A stretch of 64,000 nucleotides of DNA from Nucisporomicrobium flavum (lineage in GTDB: Bacteria > Actinomycetota > Actinomycetes > Mycobacteriales > Micromonosporaceae): NCBI RefSeq assembly GCF_016464385.1, contig NZ_JADMLH010000004.1, positions 451,479-515,478 of the forward strand. Reading direction: 5' to 3'. Below are positions 1 to 7,732 of this stretch, one piece after another. Position 1 is the stretch's first letter; each line of letters opens with the position of its first letter. The position numbers and the translations under genes were made by a program. The notes beneath the pieces are model-generated. The model saw nothing but the letters and a program-made list of their open reading frames with translations, ran no database searches and had not been told where the DNA came from.

Positions 1-265
1 TCTCGCCCCGGCCGAGGGTCACCATCTCCGTCGGCTCAGGCACGCGGACGAACGTGCCGCGTGGCCGGTCCACTGTGACCAGACCTTCGGTGCGAAGCTG
101 ACCGATGGCCTGCCGGACAGTGGTGCGGCTGATGCCGTACTCCTGCGCCAGACGCAACTCGCTCGGCAGCGGCTCGCCCGGACCGAGGTCGCCGGACTCG
201 ATCTGGTTGCGCAACAGATCGGCGAGCTGGCGGAACACCGCGCGGTCGGCCGAGGGATCGATCAT
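1..265 (-). CDS. GntR-family transcriptional regulator, truncated by the window edge
   Basis: Only the N-terminal 88 codons are inside the window; the gene runs off the left edge. They form a typical GntR winged helix: a FRQLADLLRNQI helix, the turn GDLGPGEPLPSE, the recognition helix EYGISRTTVRQAIGQL and the wing GLVTVDRPRGTFV. The effector domain is not visible, so the subfamily (HutC, FadR or other) cannot be assigned. I chose the ATG at 265 because TACGGT lies exactly 7 nt upstream with no Shine-Dalgarno, which fits a leaderless transcript. An imperfect palindrome lies about 40 bp upstream and is a candidate operator, also facing the divergent small gene at 449. It probably represses itself and perhaps that neighbour (inference). 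Confidence 0.9.
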   Translation of the reverse strand, partial: MIDPSADRAVFRQLADLLRNQIESGDLGPGEPLPSELRLAQEYGISRTTVRQAIGQLRTEGLVTVDRPRGTFVRVPEPTEMVTLGRGE

Positions 266-272
266 GGCTGAC

Positions 273-278
273 ACCGTA
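273..278 (-). promoter_or_regulatory. Probable -10 box of the GntR gene (leaderless start)
   Basis: On the minus strand the hexamer TACGGT is followed by 7 nt and then the ATG at 265. This is the spacing expected when transcription starts on the first base of the start codon. No clear -35 is seen. Confidence 0.5.
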
Positions 279-306
279 CGTGGTCACGATGTTCCATAGC
301 ATTGTA

Positions 307-328
307 CGTACGACATGATGTCGGTACG
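307..328. promoter_or_regulatory. Imperfect palindrome, candidate GntR operator
   Basis: The arms CGTACGACAT (307-316) and ATGTCGGTACG (318-328) are inverted repeats that differ by one inserted G. The site lies between the GntR gene and the divergent small gene, just upstream of the GntR promoter. Assignment to GntR is by position only. Confidence 0.45.
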
Positions 329-448
329 ATGTCCCGGCCACGCTGAGAAGGCCGAGCTTGATCGCGTGGTGCAAGGCGGCGGCGGTCGGCGGTTCCCAAG
401 GTCCCGGCCGCCGTCTGCCCATCACCGAATCGTCGAGCGGGAGCGTCC

Positions 449-655
449 GTGCCGCACAGGGGTTGGGAAGGCGAACAGCCGCCCGCGGACCCACCCACCG
501 GTGCGAACCCCCTGCTCTGGCGCTTGTCCTGCGGTCTGCACCGCGACCATCGCCCCGGACGTGACGGCCAGTGCGAAGCCTGCGGCAGCTCCTGGCCCTG
601 CATCGCCCGCCGGCTCGCTGAACAGGGGCTCGCGGCAGCATCCCGTACGGCCTGA
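449..655 (+). CDS. Small protein with C-x2-C-x3-WPC motif
   Basis: This 68-residue protein starts with GTG at 449, 5 nt after GGGAG. After a Pro-rich start it reads WRLSCGLHRDHR, then GQCEACGSSWPC, then a short helix IARRLAEQGLAA. The cysteines look like a tiny zinc-ribbon or redox motif. Short proteins of this style are, from memory, common in Micromonosporaceae and are usually left as hypothetical. Its motif has the same spacing as the one in the minus-strand protein at 1177-1434 (CVACTQPWPC), so the two are probably related. It is divergent from the GntR gene and may share its operator. No function is known to me. An alternative is that only the Cys-containing half is conserved and the start is downstream, but the ribosome site supports the GTG. 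Confidence 0.6.
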   Translation: MPHRGWEGEQPPADPPTGANPLLWRLSCGLHRDHRPGRDGQCEACGSSWPCIARRLAEQGLAAASRTA

Positions 656-876
656 GTACCGAGCCGCGGCTGGCTGATCGAGCATCGCTAGGTCTCGCCC
701 CTCCGCGCTGGTCGGCGCTCCAGTTCCTACGGACACGTGACGTCGGCTCTCTCGCTGACAGTGCTGGTCACTCGCCCAGACCGCGGATCAATTGCTGAAC
801 GTGCCGGTCGCTTGCTGACCGTGCGACCCGCTTGCTGACGGCACCCGATTCGCTGGCTGCGCTCGATTCGCTAGCG

Positions 877-1133
877 GCGCCAGACTTGCTGGTAGCGCCA
901 GACTTGCTGGTAGCGCCAGACTTGCTGGTGGCGCCAGACTTGCTGGTGGCGCCAGACTTGCTGGCGGTGACTCACTTATCGGCGGCGCTTGACCTGCGGG
1001 CGGTGCCCGACTTGCGGGCGGTGCCTGACTTGCGGGCGGTGCCTGACTTGCGGGCGGTGCCTGACCTGCGGGCGGTGCCTGACCTGCGGGCGGTGCCTGA
1101 CTTGCGGGCGGTGCCGACTTGCGGGCGGCGCCG
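877..1133. repeat. Two adjacent 18-bp tandem arrays
   Basis: Five copies of an 18-bp unit (gcgccagacttgctggta and variants) run from 877 to 966. A second, related 18-bp unit (gacttgcgggcggtgcct) is repeated about eight times from 991 to 1133. The period is a multiple of three, so every frame stays open: PDLLVA/PDLRAV hexapeptides on the plus strand, QAPPAG-type on the minus strand. None has a credible start or domain, so I treat it as non-coding. It lies just 3' of the small gene ending at 1177. The stretch 656-876 holds no gene I can support. Confidence 0.85.
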
Positions 1134-1176
1134 GACTTGTTGAGGGTCCTGCGTCTGATGCGAACTCCGGGCTTCG

Positions 1177-1434
1177 TCAAGGTGCCGGGTTCGTCGCCTT
1201 GATCCATCCGATGAACCGGTCCCACAGGTCCGGCGGCGGCATCTTGCCGTGCGCCCCGTAGTCCTCGATCGCCTGGGACAGGTACGCGGACATGTAGATG
1301 GTCAAGCTCGACGGAAACCGCTTGAACTCGACCAGCAATTCCTCCTTGGCCTGCGCGCACGGCCACGGCTGAGTACAGGCCACGCAGTCCCAGTCCGGCC
1401 CCACGCCGACATGCGTGATGGCAGGCCACGACAC
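1177..1434 (-). CDS. Small conserved-type protein with C-x2-C-x3-WPC motif
   Basis: The C-terminal 85 residues of this frame read as a genuine globular protein: HVGVGPDWDCVACTQPWPCA, then an amphipathic helix rich in E/L/K (QAKEELLVEFKRFPSSLTIY), then MSAYLSQAIEDYG, ending PPDLWDRFIGWIKATNPAP. The frame is open far upstream but there it is low-complexity. I prefer GTG 1434 (GAGG about 10 nt upstream); GTG 1455 is possible. Proteins of this type often carry the database name flavin reductase, which nothing here supports. The CVACTQPWPC motif matches in spacing the one in the 449-655 protein, suggesting paralogues around the GntR regulator. It may bind a metal or act in redox sensing (inference). 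Confidence 0.65.
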   Translation of the reverse strand: MSWPAITHVGVGPDWDCVACTQPWPCAQAKEELLVEFKRFPSSLTIYMSAYLSQAIEDYGAHGKMPPPDLWDRFIGWIKATNPAP

Positions 1435-3213
1435 GTCCCCGCACGACCTCACCACAGGCGGCCCCACCGCGCCGCGATCTCGGACCCGCTGTGGACCTGC
1501 CACCGCGAGGCTCGATGCCCCGCCGCTGAAGACGGTGCGCCCCAAGGGGTGGCGGACGTGGGGTCGCGCACGCCGGAGCGCCGGCCGGACACCACTCCGC
1601 ATGCATCGCCTGACGTCGGCGCACCAGATGCTCTGCTGCGCCGGCGATGGGGGAAGCAAGGTGGCGCGCTGAGCGGGGCGGAGTGTTGTGGCGCCGCGCT
1701 GGGCTGAGGAAGGCGGGTTGGTCCCGCGCTGAGTCGAGCGAAGCGGGGTGGTGTGAAGCGGGGTGGCGCCGCGTTGTGCTGAGCCGAGCCGGGTCGCGCC
1801 GTGGTGCGACGGCTCACGGAGTTGAGTGATGCCCTGCTGCGCCAAGCCGGACCGGGGGTTGATGATGCGTCAGGCCAAGCCGGCGTGTTGGTCGATCCGC
1901 GGCTACGTCGGGTGCGAGGGCCCGCTGGCGAGGGCGCTGGTCGGGCGGCGTTGCGACGCGGTGCGATCTGGAAGAACTGAGGGGCGTTCGAGCGAAGGAC
2001 CGCAGCCATCATGCCGGTCCCCGATCTGCGCGGAATGCCTGCGCCGGCGTCAGGTCGCCGGCTCTCCCGATCTGCGCGAGCGGCATCGTCGGAGCGTTCC
2101 ACTGAGGTGGCACCTTCAGCCCGCCTTGCAGGGCGCTCGCCGAGTCCGTGGCGAACGTGGTCGGAACGCGGCTTCGGCGAACCTCAGACAGGTCAGCAGC
2201 GCAAGCGCGCGGGATGCGGGCCGGGGGGTGGCCCGGTCGGTCGGCGGCGGCGCGCGGTATGCGGACTGGGGGATGGGCCGGTAGGTCCGTGGCGCAACCG
2301 CGTGGGATGCGGGCCGGGGGATGGCCCGGCCAGTTGGCGGCGGTGCGCGACGTGTGGTCCGGAGGATGGTTCGGCGGGTTCGGGGCGCAGGCGTGAGCGG
2401 GTCTGGGCGGCATGGTGTCGACCGATCCAGAGTCTTCGCCCCGCACAGCAGTCAGCGGACGCGCAGGTGCGTCCGCTGACGTCCGATCGTCGAAGGAGTG
2501 GAGGGTGCCGGCGGTATCCGCATGTGGAGCGCTGTGCGTGTGGATGCGGTGCAGGAGCGGCGTTGTGCCGTGGCGTGGTCGGTGCGGTGGTGGAGCGGCA
2601 GGCGAGGCGCGTTGCGGGGTTGGGCGTTGTCGCGTCGGGGTGGTGAAGTTTCGTGGATGACGTCGCCACTCTCCGGGGAGATCGTCGTACGGTGCCTCGT
2701 TCGCGGGGGAGAAGGTCGGCGGCGAGAGGTGGGGAAACGGCGTAGGTGGCCAGGACGCTGCCGTGGGACTTCCCGTTCGGTCGGGGCGGTCCCATGATGC
2801 GGCTGTCGTGCGTTCCTGCGGGTTCTCAGGTGAAGGGGCGGGGATGCCGGGCGGTGCCGTGCGTGAGCCGCCCGGCGGTTGGCGCCGGCGTGGAATCGGT
2901 AGCGTGGCCTCGAAGCCGCCGAGGTGGTATCCGGTAGGGTGCCGCCTCGAGCCGTGATTGACGTCGGCATCCGCGGTGAGCTTGGGCGCGCCGCCGCTCG
3001 CGGGGTCTGCTGCGGGCGAGGGCATCTCCGGGCGCGGAGGCGTCAGCGCGAAGGCCGACCCGGCCGTTGCTGGGGCCGGTATGGGAGACGGCAGCCGGTT
3101 GGCCGCCGGGCACGGGATCGAATGTCCGCAGGCGCAGCGGCGCCACAGACTGCGCCATTGGCGTTTGTGGACAGGCGGATGAAGGGCCTGCTGAGGGCCC
3201 CTCTGACGTGGGA
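1435..3213. other. Gene-poor, low-complexity stretch
   Basis: About 1.8 kb in which all six frames give Arg/Pro/Ala/Gly-rich, compositionally biased translations without recognisable domains or good ribosome sites. It contains GC-skewed direct repetitions near 1640-1830 and a tandem array at 2205-2390. Long open frames here are the expected by-product of high GC. It may be decayed genes or an old mobile-element scar; I cannot identify the source. Confidence 0.6.
2205..2390. repeat. About four copies of a 46-48 bp tandem repeat
   Basis: Units begin near 2205, 2251, 2299 and 2345. Each contains a core like cgcgggatgcgggccggggg followed by a variable gatggcccggt part. On the plus strand one frame gives RGMRAGGWPGR-type repeats, but there is no supported start, so coding is unlikely. 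Confidence 0.65.
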
Positions 3214-3288
3214 TAGTCATGCGACAACCCTAGTTGACGGGTAACTAGCTGTCTTTCGCCAAGTTGACCTATGACTAATAGTCATGCG
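3214..3288. promoter_or_regulatory. Nested palindromes upstream of the AlpA-like gene
   Basis: Three elements are packed into 75 bp. CTAGTT/AACTAG (3230-3235 and 3243-3248) is a perfect inverted repeat with a 7-nt spacer. ATGACTAATAGTCAT (3271-3285) is a perfect 7+1+7 palindrome. TAGTCATGCG occurs twice as a direct repeat (3214-3223 and 3279-3288). They lie upstream of the proposed -10 box at 3291 and look like binding sites for the small regulator that follows or for a partner. Confidence 0.6.
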
Positions 3289-3290
3289 TC

Positions 3291-3296
3291 TACGGT
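3291..3296 (+). promoter_or_regulatory. Probable -10 box (TACGGT) for the AlpA-like gene
   Basis: TACGGT is followed by 7 nt and GTG at 3304, the leaderless spacing seen repeatedly in this window. A TTGACC at 3264-3269 is 21 nt upstream, too far for an ideal -35. Confidence 0.4.
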
Positions 3297-3303
3297 CGAT
3301 CAT

Positions 3304-3510
3304 GTGGCTAAGTCGATCCGACTCATGGGTGCGCATGAGATCCGCCTCCGTCTGGGCGGAGTGAGCCGCCAGCGCGCGTACCAGATCACCAGCAGAGCCG
3401 ACTTCCCCGCGCCGGTGGCGGATCTCAAGCAGGGCAAGGTCTGGCTGGCGGAGGACGTCGAGGCGTGGATGAAGGTCCACCGCCGCGACCTCGACGACGC
3501 GGAGGCATGA
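3304..3510 (+). CDS. AlpA/excisionase-like small DNA-binding protein
   Basis: A 68-residue protein made almost entirely of one MerR-like winged helix of the AlpA/excisionase type: MGAHEIRLRLGGVSRQRAYQ, then ITSRADFPAPVADLKQGKVW, then LAEDVEAWMKVHRRD. The pattern HEI..RLG.SRQRAYQ....DFP.P.......W...DV..W is diagnostic of the fold. I chose GTG 3304 because of the TACGGT-7 nt-GTG spacing; an ATG at 3271 lies inside a perfect palindrome and is less likely, and ATG 3325 is also possible. Such proteins act as prophage/ICE excisionases or as stand-alone regulators; no integrase is visible nearby, so the role is open. A hairpin overlaps the stop codon. Confidence 0.75.
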   Translation: MAKSIRLMGAHEIRLRLGGVSRQRAYQITSRADFPAPVADLKQGKVWLAEDVEAWMKVHRRDLDDAEA

Positions 3511-3535
3511 CCCCACCGGACCTCGGAGGGGTCAT
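3507..3535 (+). terminator. Hairpin terminator at the AlpA-like stop codon
   Basis: The arms ATGACCCC (3507-3514) and GGGGTCAT (3528-3535) pair perfectly, with further CCG/CGG pairing inside. The left arm includes the TGA stop. There is no U-tract, as is usual in high-GC actinobacteria. Confidence 0.6.
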
Positions 3536-3712
3536 CGCGCGGACGGGCCGACGTGCCGCCGCGCAGCAGCAGCCTGCGCCGTCGCGCAGCAACACCGCCC
3601 ACCGGCCACCGCGGTGAACCACGCCCGCGGCGAGGGTCGTAAACCGCTCTCGAGGCAAGGGCCGTGAACCGCCCGAGGGGTGAGAGCGACTGCGGCAGGC
3701 ATACGGGCGATC

Positions 3713-4918
3713 TCATCTGCCGGTCCCGCCTCGGGCCAGCGCGATCCCGTTGTCCCGGCGTACCACCAGGCCTTTCATCTCCAGGAGCGACAGCCTCCGC
3801 AGGACAGTGCGTACGCCCAGCCCGGCCTTCGCCGCCAGCTGTTCCGGCCCGACAGCGCCGCGCAGGGGCACCGCCTCCAGCACCAGCGCCGACTCCTCGT
3901 CCAGGTCGTCGCGTACGTGGTCGCGTCCGCGGGCCGGCTCGGACAGATATTCGCCGATCCTTCCGACCTCATCGAGTACGTGGGCCACGCCCGTGACCAC
4001 CCGCGCCTGCGGATAGCGGCGCAGTAGCTCGTGGCATCCCACCGACATCGCCGAGGTGACCGGTCCCGGGACGACCATGGCGTGACGGTTGAGGGACACC
4101 ACGCGGCTCATCGTCTGCACCGCGCCGCTGCGTGCGGCCGCTTCGACGACCACCGTTCCGGCCGTGGCAGCCGCGATGACCCGGTTGCGGATGAGGAAGC
4201 GGTGGCGCAGCGGCTCGGCGCCCGGCAACCATTCGCTCATCAGCAGGCCGCTGTCCGCTATCTGTTCGAACATGGCGGCGTTGCCCATCGGGTACGGCCG
4301 GTCGACGCCGCACGCCAGCACGGCGACCGTGCACCCGCCCGCCGAGAGCGCCGCCCGATGAGCTGCCGCGTCGATACCGAACGCGCCGCCGGACACGACG
4401 GTCCACTCCTGCTCGGCGATCCCGTACGCGAGGTCGCTCGTGACGTGCATGCCGTACGGGGTCGCGGCCCGGGCGCCGACGATCGCCACCGAACGCTCGA
4501 ACGCGTCGCTGAGCGGCCGGGTCCCGCGTACCCATAAACAGAGCGGGGGGCGTACGTCGCGATTGATTCTTCCCGCGATGTCGAGCTCCAGAGTGGCCAG
4601 TGATTCGACGCCCGTCGGCCACTCGGCGTCGGACGGTACGACCACCCGGGCGCCGAGCCGGCGGGCCCGCCCCATGGCCACCTCCGCGATCCGCCGGGGA
4701 TCGCCCAGGCCCGAACGCGTCAGGACCGCCGTACGCAAAGCGGCTTCTGGAATGTCGCCCTCGAGCAAGCGTGAGAGCGTGGCCTCCGCGCCATGTGCCT
4801 GCACCAGCTGCCAGACGATGCGGTTGCCGGGCTCGGCGAGCCAGGTCAGCGCCACGCGCGCCATCCGGTCGGCGTCGTGGTCGGCGGGTCTGTGGTCAAC
4901 GTCCGGCTTGCCGGTCAC
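3713..4918 (-). CDS. dprA: DNA-processing protein DprA (Smf)
   Basis: A 401-residue DprA/Smf protein, which binds incoming single-stranded DNA and loads RecA in transformation and recombination. The Rossmann-like core is clear: RSVAIVGARAATPYGMHV, then VVSGGAFGIDAAAHRAAL, CGVDRPYP, SEWLPGAEPLRHRF, IRNRVIAAATAGTVVVEA and the PGPVTSAMSVGCHELL segment. A C-terminal winged helix (LEAVPLRGAVGPEQLAAKAG...) is present. The GTG at 4918 has GGAGAA 6 nt upstream and overlaps the 3' end of comM by 23 nt, so the two are translationally coupled. It is the last gene of yraN-comM-dprA, the usual actinobacterial order. An N-terminal SAM-like region (residues about 15-90) is poorly conserved, as is typical. 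Confidence 0.96.
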   Translation of the reverse strand: MTGKPDVDHRPADHDADRMARVALTWLAEPGNRIVWQLVQAHGAEATLSRLLEGDIPEAALRTAVLTRSGLGDPRRIAEVAMGRARRLGARVVVPSDAEWPTGVESLATLELDIAGRINRDVRPPLCLWVRGTRPLSDAFERSVAIVGARAATPYGMHVTSDLAYGIAEQEWTVVSGGAFGIDAAAHRAALSAGGCTVAVLACGVDRPYPMGNAAMFEQIADSGLLMSEWLPGAEPLRHRFLIRNRVIAAATAGTVVVEAAARSGAVQTMSRVVSLNRHAMVVPGPVTSAMSVGCHELLRRYPQARVVTGVAHVLDEVGRIGEYLSEPARGRDHVRDDLDEESALVLEAVPLRGAVGPEQLAAKAGLGVRTVLRRLSLLEMKGLVVRRDNGIALARGGTGR

Positions 4919-6434
4919 TTGCTTCTCCCATTCTGAGTTGAGCGGCCTCGTCCACATCGGAACCGGTCGGGCGGTCGCGCCCGTCGAGGTCCGCGATCGA
5001 CCAGGCAAGCCGCAAGATCCGATCGAAGCCCCGCGCCGACAGCGAGCCGCGTTCCAGCCCGGCACGCAGGGCCTTGGTGTCTTTCGGGGGCAGCCGCCAT
5101 GGCGCTCGGCGGAGTTGAGGCCCGGGCACCTCCGCATTGAGCCGCCATCCGTGGGCGGACCAGCGTGCTGCTGCAGCGTCGCGGGCCCTGCTGACGCGAG
5201 CGGCGACCTCGGCGGAGGACTCGGCCGGAGTCTCGGTCGTCATCAGCTGCGCGACGCCGAGCGGCTGCAACCGGATCTGGATGTCGATCCGGTCCATGAG
5301 CGGGCCCGAGAGCTTGCCGAGGTACCTGCGCCGGGCGATGGCCGAGCACTGGCAGTACTGATCTCCCGCAGGGTTGGCGCACGGGCACGGATTCGCGGCG
5401 ATGACCATCTGGACCTGGGCTGGATACTCCGTGCTCCCACGGGACCGGGCGAGAACCACCCGCCCGCTCTCCAGCGGCTGCCGCAACGCCTGGAGGGTGA
5501 GGTAGGCGAACTCCGGCGCCTCGTCCAGGAACAGCACTCCGCGGTGCGCGAGCGAGATCGCACCCGGCCGGGCCAAACCGGACCCGCCACCTACGAGGGC
5601 GGCGAGGCTCGCGCTGTGATGCGGCGCCTGGAACGGTGGCCGCCGGACCAGCTCCGCGTCGGCTGCGAGCACCCCGGCGATCGACTGCAGCGCCGTGACC
5701 TCCAGGGCGGATGTGTCGTCCAGCGGCGGGAGGATCGAGGGCAGCCGCTCGGCCAGCATGGTCTTACCCGCGCCCGGCGGTCCGATCATGGCGAGGTGGT
5801 GGCCACCCGCAGCCGCGACCTCGAGCCCGTGCCGGCCGAGTTCCTGACCGGCGACGTCCGCGAGATCCGGACCGCTCGAGGGTGGTGCAGCCCGCGCCGC
5901 GGGCGGGTCCATCAGCGGGCCCTGGCCCTTGATGAAGGCAACGAGGCGATGGAGTGAATCGACCGCACCGACTGTCACGCCCGGCACGACGGCGGCCTCC
6001 CGGGCATTGCCGACCGGCACGATGACCCGCTCGATCCCGGCGTCCGCGGCTGCGGCCACCATGGGCAGGACGCCGCGGACGGGTCGGACGGTGCCGTCGA
6101 GACCGAGCTCACCGAGGACCGCGACGCCCTCCATCGGCGCCAGGGGTAGCTCGCCCGCCCCGGCGAGTAAGGCACAGGCGATCGCCAGGTCGAAGGCGCT
6201 CCCGTGCTTGGGCAGCATGGCCGGGAGCAAGTTGACCGTGATGCGTCTGTTGGGCCACACCTGCCCCGAGTTCACCATCGCGGCGCGCACCCGATCGCGG
6301 GCCTCGTGCAACGCGGTGTCGGGCAGGCCGGTCAGGACCACGGCGGGAAGGCCGGAGGAGAGATCCGCCTCGACTTCCACCACGTGGCCTGTCACTCCGA
6401 CGAGGCCGACGCAGAGGACTCTGGCGTAGCTCAT
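4896..6434 (-). CDS. comM: ComM/YifB-family AAA+ ATPase (Mg-chelatase-like)
   Basis: A 512-residue YifB/ComM protein, a hexameric helicase linked to branch migration during integration of incoming DNA. The N-terminal Lon-like domain (GLPAVVLTGLPDTALHEARDR... PAMLPKHGSAFDLAIA... LGELGLDGTVRPVRGVLP) is followed by the AAA+ domain with Walker A GPPGAGKTML, Walker B GVLFLDEAPEF and a Cys cluster NPCPCANPAGDQYCQC that is typical of the family. The C-terminal helical domain ends ARGFDRILRLAWSIADL...DRPTGSDVDEAAQLR. The ATG lies 1 nt after the stop of yraN and its 3' end overlaps dprA. Length and order match the family. Confidence 0.97.
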   Translation of the reverse strand: MSYARVLCVGLVGVTGHVVEVEADLSSGLPAVVLTGLPDTALHEARDRVRAAMVNSGQVWPNRRITVNLLPAMLPKHGSAFDLAIACALLAGAGELPLAPMEGVAVLGELGLDGTVRPVRGVLPMVAAAADAGIERVIVPVGNAREAAVVPGVTVGAVDSLHRLVAFIKGQGPLMDPPAARAAPPSSGPDLADVAGQELGRHGLEVAAAGGHHLAMIGPPGAGKTMLAERLPSILPPLDDTSALEVTALQSIAGVLAADAELVRRPPFQAPHHSASLAALVGGGSGLARPGAISLAHRGVLFLDEAPEFAYLTLQALRQPLESGRVVLARSRGSTEYPAQVQMVIAANPCPCANPAGDQYCQCSAIARRRYLGKLSGPLMDRIDIQIRLQPLGVAQLMTTETPAESSAEVAARVSRARDAAAARWSAHGWRLNAEVPGPQLRRAPWRLPPKDTKALRAGLERGSLSARGFDRILRLAWSIADLDGRDRPTGSDVDEAAQLRMGEASDRQAGR

Positions 6435-6435
6435 G

Positions 6436-6795
6436 TCAGAACGCCGCGCGCAGATGCTCGACCCGGGCCGGTCCCTTCGGTTGCGCCACGACCGCCACCA
6501 CGTCGAAGCGGACCTCCCGGGGGCGTACGTGCCTCTCGGTCAGCCAGCGGGCCGCGAGCCGGCGCAGGCGTTTGATCTTCGTGGGGCTGATCGCTTCGGC
6601 GGGGGTGCCGTACGTGTCGCCGCGGCGGGTTTTCACCTCGCAGAAGACGATGGCCGGGCCGTCGCGGAGGATGAGGTCGATCTCGCCGTCGCCGCAGCGC
6701 CAGTTGCGCTCCAGCACCACCAGGCCCTGGTCCTGCAGGTGGCGTTCCGCGAGGCGTTCCCCGTACGCGCCGACCGCCCGTCTCTCGTTCGTCAT
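6436..6795 (-). CDS. yraN: YraN family (UPF0102) nuclease-fold protein
   Basis: A 119-residue protein of the YraN family, which has a restriction-endonuclease-like fold. Seen: GAYGERLAERHLQDQGLVVL, the active-site-like core NWRCGDGEIDLILRDG and VFCEVKTRRGDTYGTPAEAI (E, D and E-x-K pattern). The ATG at 6795 gives MTNERRAVGAYGE, the usual start; the frame is open further upstream but that part is not protein-like. First gene of the comM-dprA cluster, with 1 nt between its stop and the comM start. The exact role is not established for the family; linkage to competence genes suggests a part in DNA processing (inference). Confidence 0.93.
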   Translation of the reverse strand: MTNERRAVGAYGERLAERHLQDQGLVVLERNWRCGDGEIDLILRDGPAIVFCEVKTRRGDTYGTPAEAISPTKIKRLRRLAARWLTERHVRPREVRFDVVAVVAQPKGPARVEHLRAAF

Positions 6796-6926
6796 GGCCG
6801 ACACCTTGGCGCAGGTGGCGGCCCGGCCGGGGGCTGCCTGTGGACAGAGCGCTACTGTGGATAACCCCTGCGTCACCGTTGTCACGTGATAGGGGCTCAC
6901 CGGTGGCATGACGCCTCCGCGTCACC

Positions 6927-6932
6927 TACGGT
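6927..6932 (+). promoter_or_regulatory. Probable -10 box (TACGGT), leaderless start
   Basis: TACGGT is followed by 8 nt and the GTG at 6941. No Shine-Dalgarno is present, which fits a leaderless transcript for the membrane protein gene. Confidence 0.45.
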
Positions 6933-6940
6933 GCGGAATC

Positions 6941-7732
6941 GTGGACGCACATCGCCGGTACGCCGAAGAGCCGGAGCCCAGCTGGTACACCGGGCAGCGG
7001 ACGTCGGACGGGCAGGGGTCGTACGCGGCTCCCGCGCCCGGTTCGAGCCCCTATGAGTCCGGTGTGCACGAGCGCCCCAGTGGCGCCTTCCGGTTGCCCG
7101 AGCAGCGGCCCGCCGACCCGTACGCGAGCCCGGCGTCGTACGCCCCCGCGGACCCGGTGACGACGTCGGGCAGCTACGCGACGTCGTCGGTCGACTCGGG
7201 TTCGATGCGGATTCCCGTACGCGGCCCGGAGTACCCGACGATCCGGCCGACCAGCAACCCCCTCTCGGCGGCCGACCCCGCATCCGCCTCACCTGCGGTC
7301 TCCACCGTCACGACCACCACGACGTACGGAGCGGGCGCGCTGCCCAATGCGGCGGCCTCGCCGTCCGTTCCGGGCAGTTCGGCGTACGACGAGCCGACCA
7401 GCATGGTCCCGTTGGCGGCCGGGTCCCGCCCGGAGAGCGTCTACAACTCGCGCCGCCCGGTCACCGCAGTGATCTTCGCGGCGGTCACCGGCGTCCTGCT
7501 CGTTCCCGCGCTGCTTCTGCTCGTGCACGTGACCTTCGTGAGCGATCCGGTGGCGCGCGGCGTCGTGCCGGCCGTACTCCTGACTCTGGGGCTTCCGTTG
7601 ACCGGCGCCGGGCTGTACTTCCTCGCCGGGGCGGGACGCGTCGCCGGCCGTGAGGCGTGGCTGCGTCCGCCGCTGGCGTACCTTCCGATCGGTCTGGTCC
7701 TGCTCCTGGCCGCAGGCCTGGCCGTGGCCTGA
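6941..7732 (+). CDS. Membrane protein with Pro/Ser/Tyr-rich cytoplasmic head
   Basis: A 263-residue protein of unknown function. The first about 170 residues are disordered and rich in Pro, Ser, Tyr and Ala (repeated SPY, PYASPASYAP and SYATSS patterns). The rest holds three membrane segments: PVTAVIFAAVTGVLLVPALL, GVVPAVLLTLGLPLTGAGLY and PLAYLPIGLVLLLAAGLAVA at the C-terminus. GTG 6941 follows TACGGT by 8 nt. It is divergent from yraN and precedes rpsB. Similar proteins with a disordered head and a small membrane anchor are frequent in Micromonosporaceae; nothing in the sequence gives a biochemical role. Confidence 0.8.
   Translation: MDAHRRYAEEPEPSWYTGQRTSDGQGSYAAPAPGSSPYESGVHERPSGAFRLPEQRPADPYASPASYAPADPVTTSGSYATSSVDSGSMRIPVRGPEYPTIRPTSNPLSAADPASASPAVSTVTTTTTYGAGALPNAAASPSVPGSSAYDEPTSMVPLAAGSRPESVYNSRRPVTAVIFAAVTGVLLVPALLLLVHVTFVSDPVARGVVPAVLLTLGLPLTGAGLYFLAGAGRVAGREAWLRPPLAYLPIGLVLLLAAGLAVA

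Noticed and set aside
877..1133. CRISPR array
   Set aside because: Units are contiguous with no unique spacers, and no cas genes are present. The same applies to the 17-, 23-, 29- and 32-bp arrays.
832..1143. Repeat protein of PDLLVA/PDLRAV hexapeptides
   Set aside because: All frames stay open because the DNA repeat is 18 bp; there is no ribosome site and no protein-like sequence outside the repeat.
2009..3220. A 403-codon Pro/Arg-rich frame on the minus strand
   Set aside because: Biased composition throughout, no motif, and repeats in the underlying DNA explain the open frame.
3304..6434. An integrated prophage or ICE suggested by the excisionase-like gene
   Set aside because: No integrase, structural or transfer genes, and no direct-repeat attachment sites; dprA-comM-yraN is a normal chromosomal cluster.
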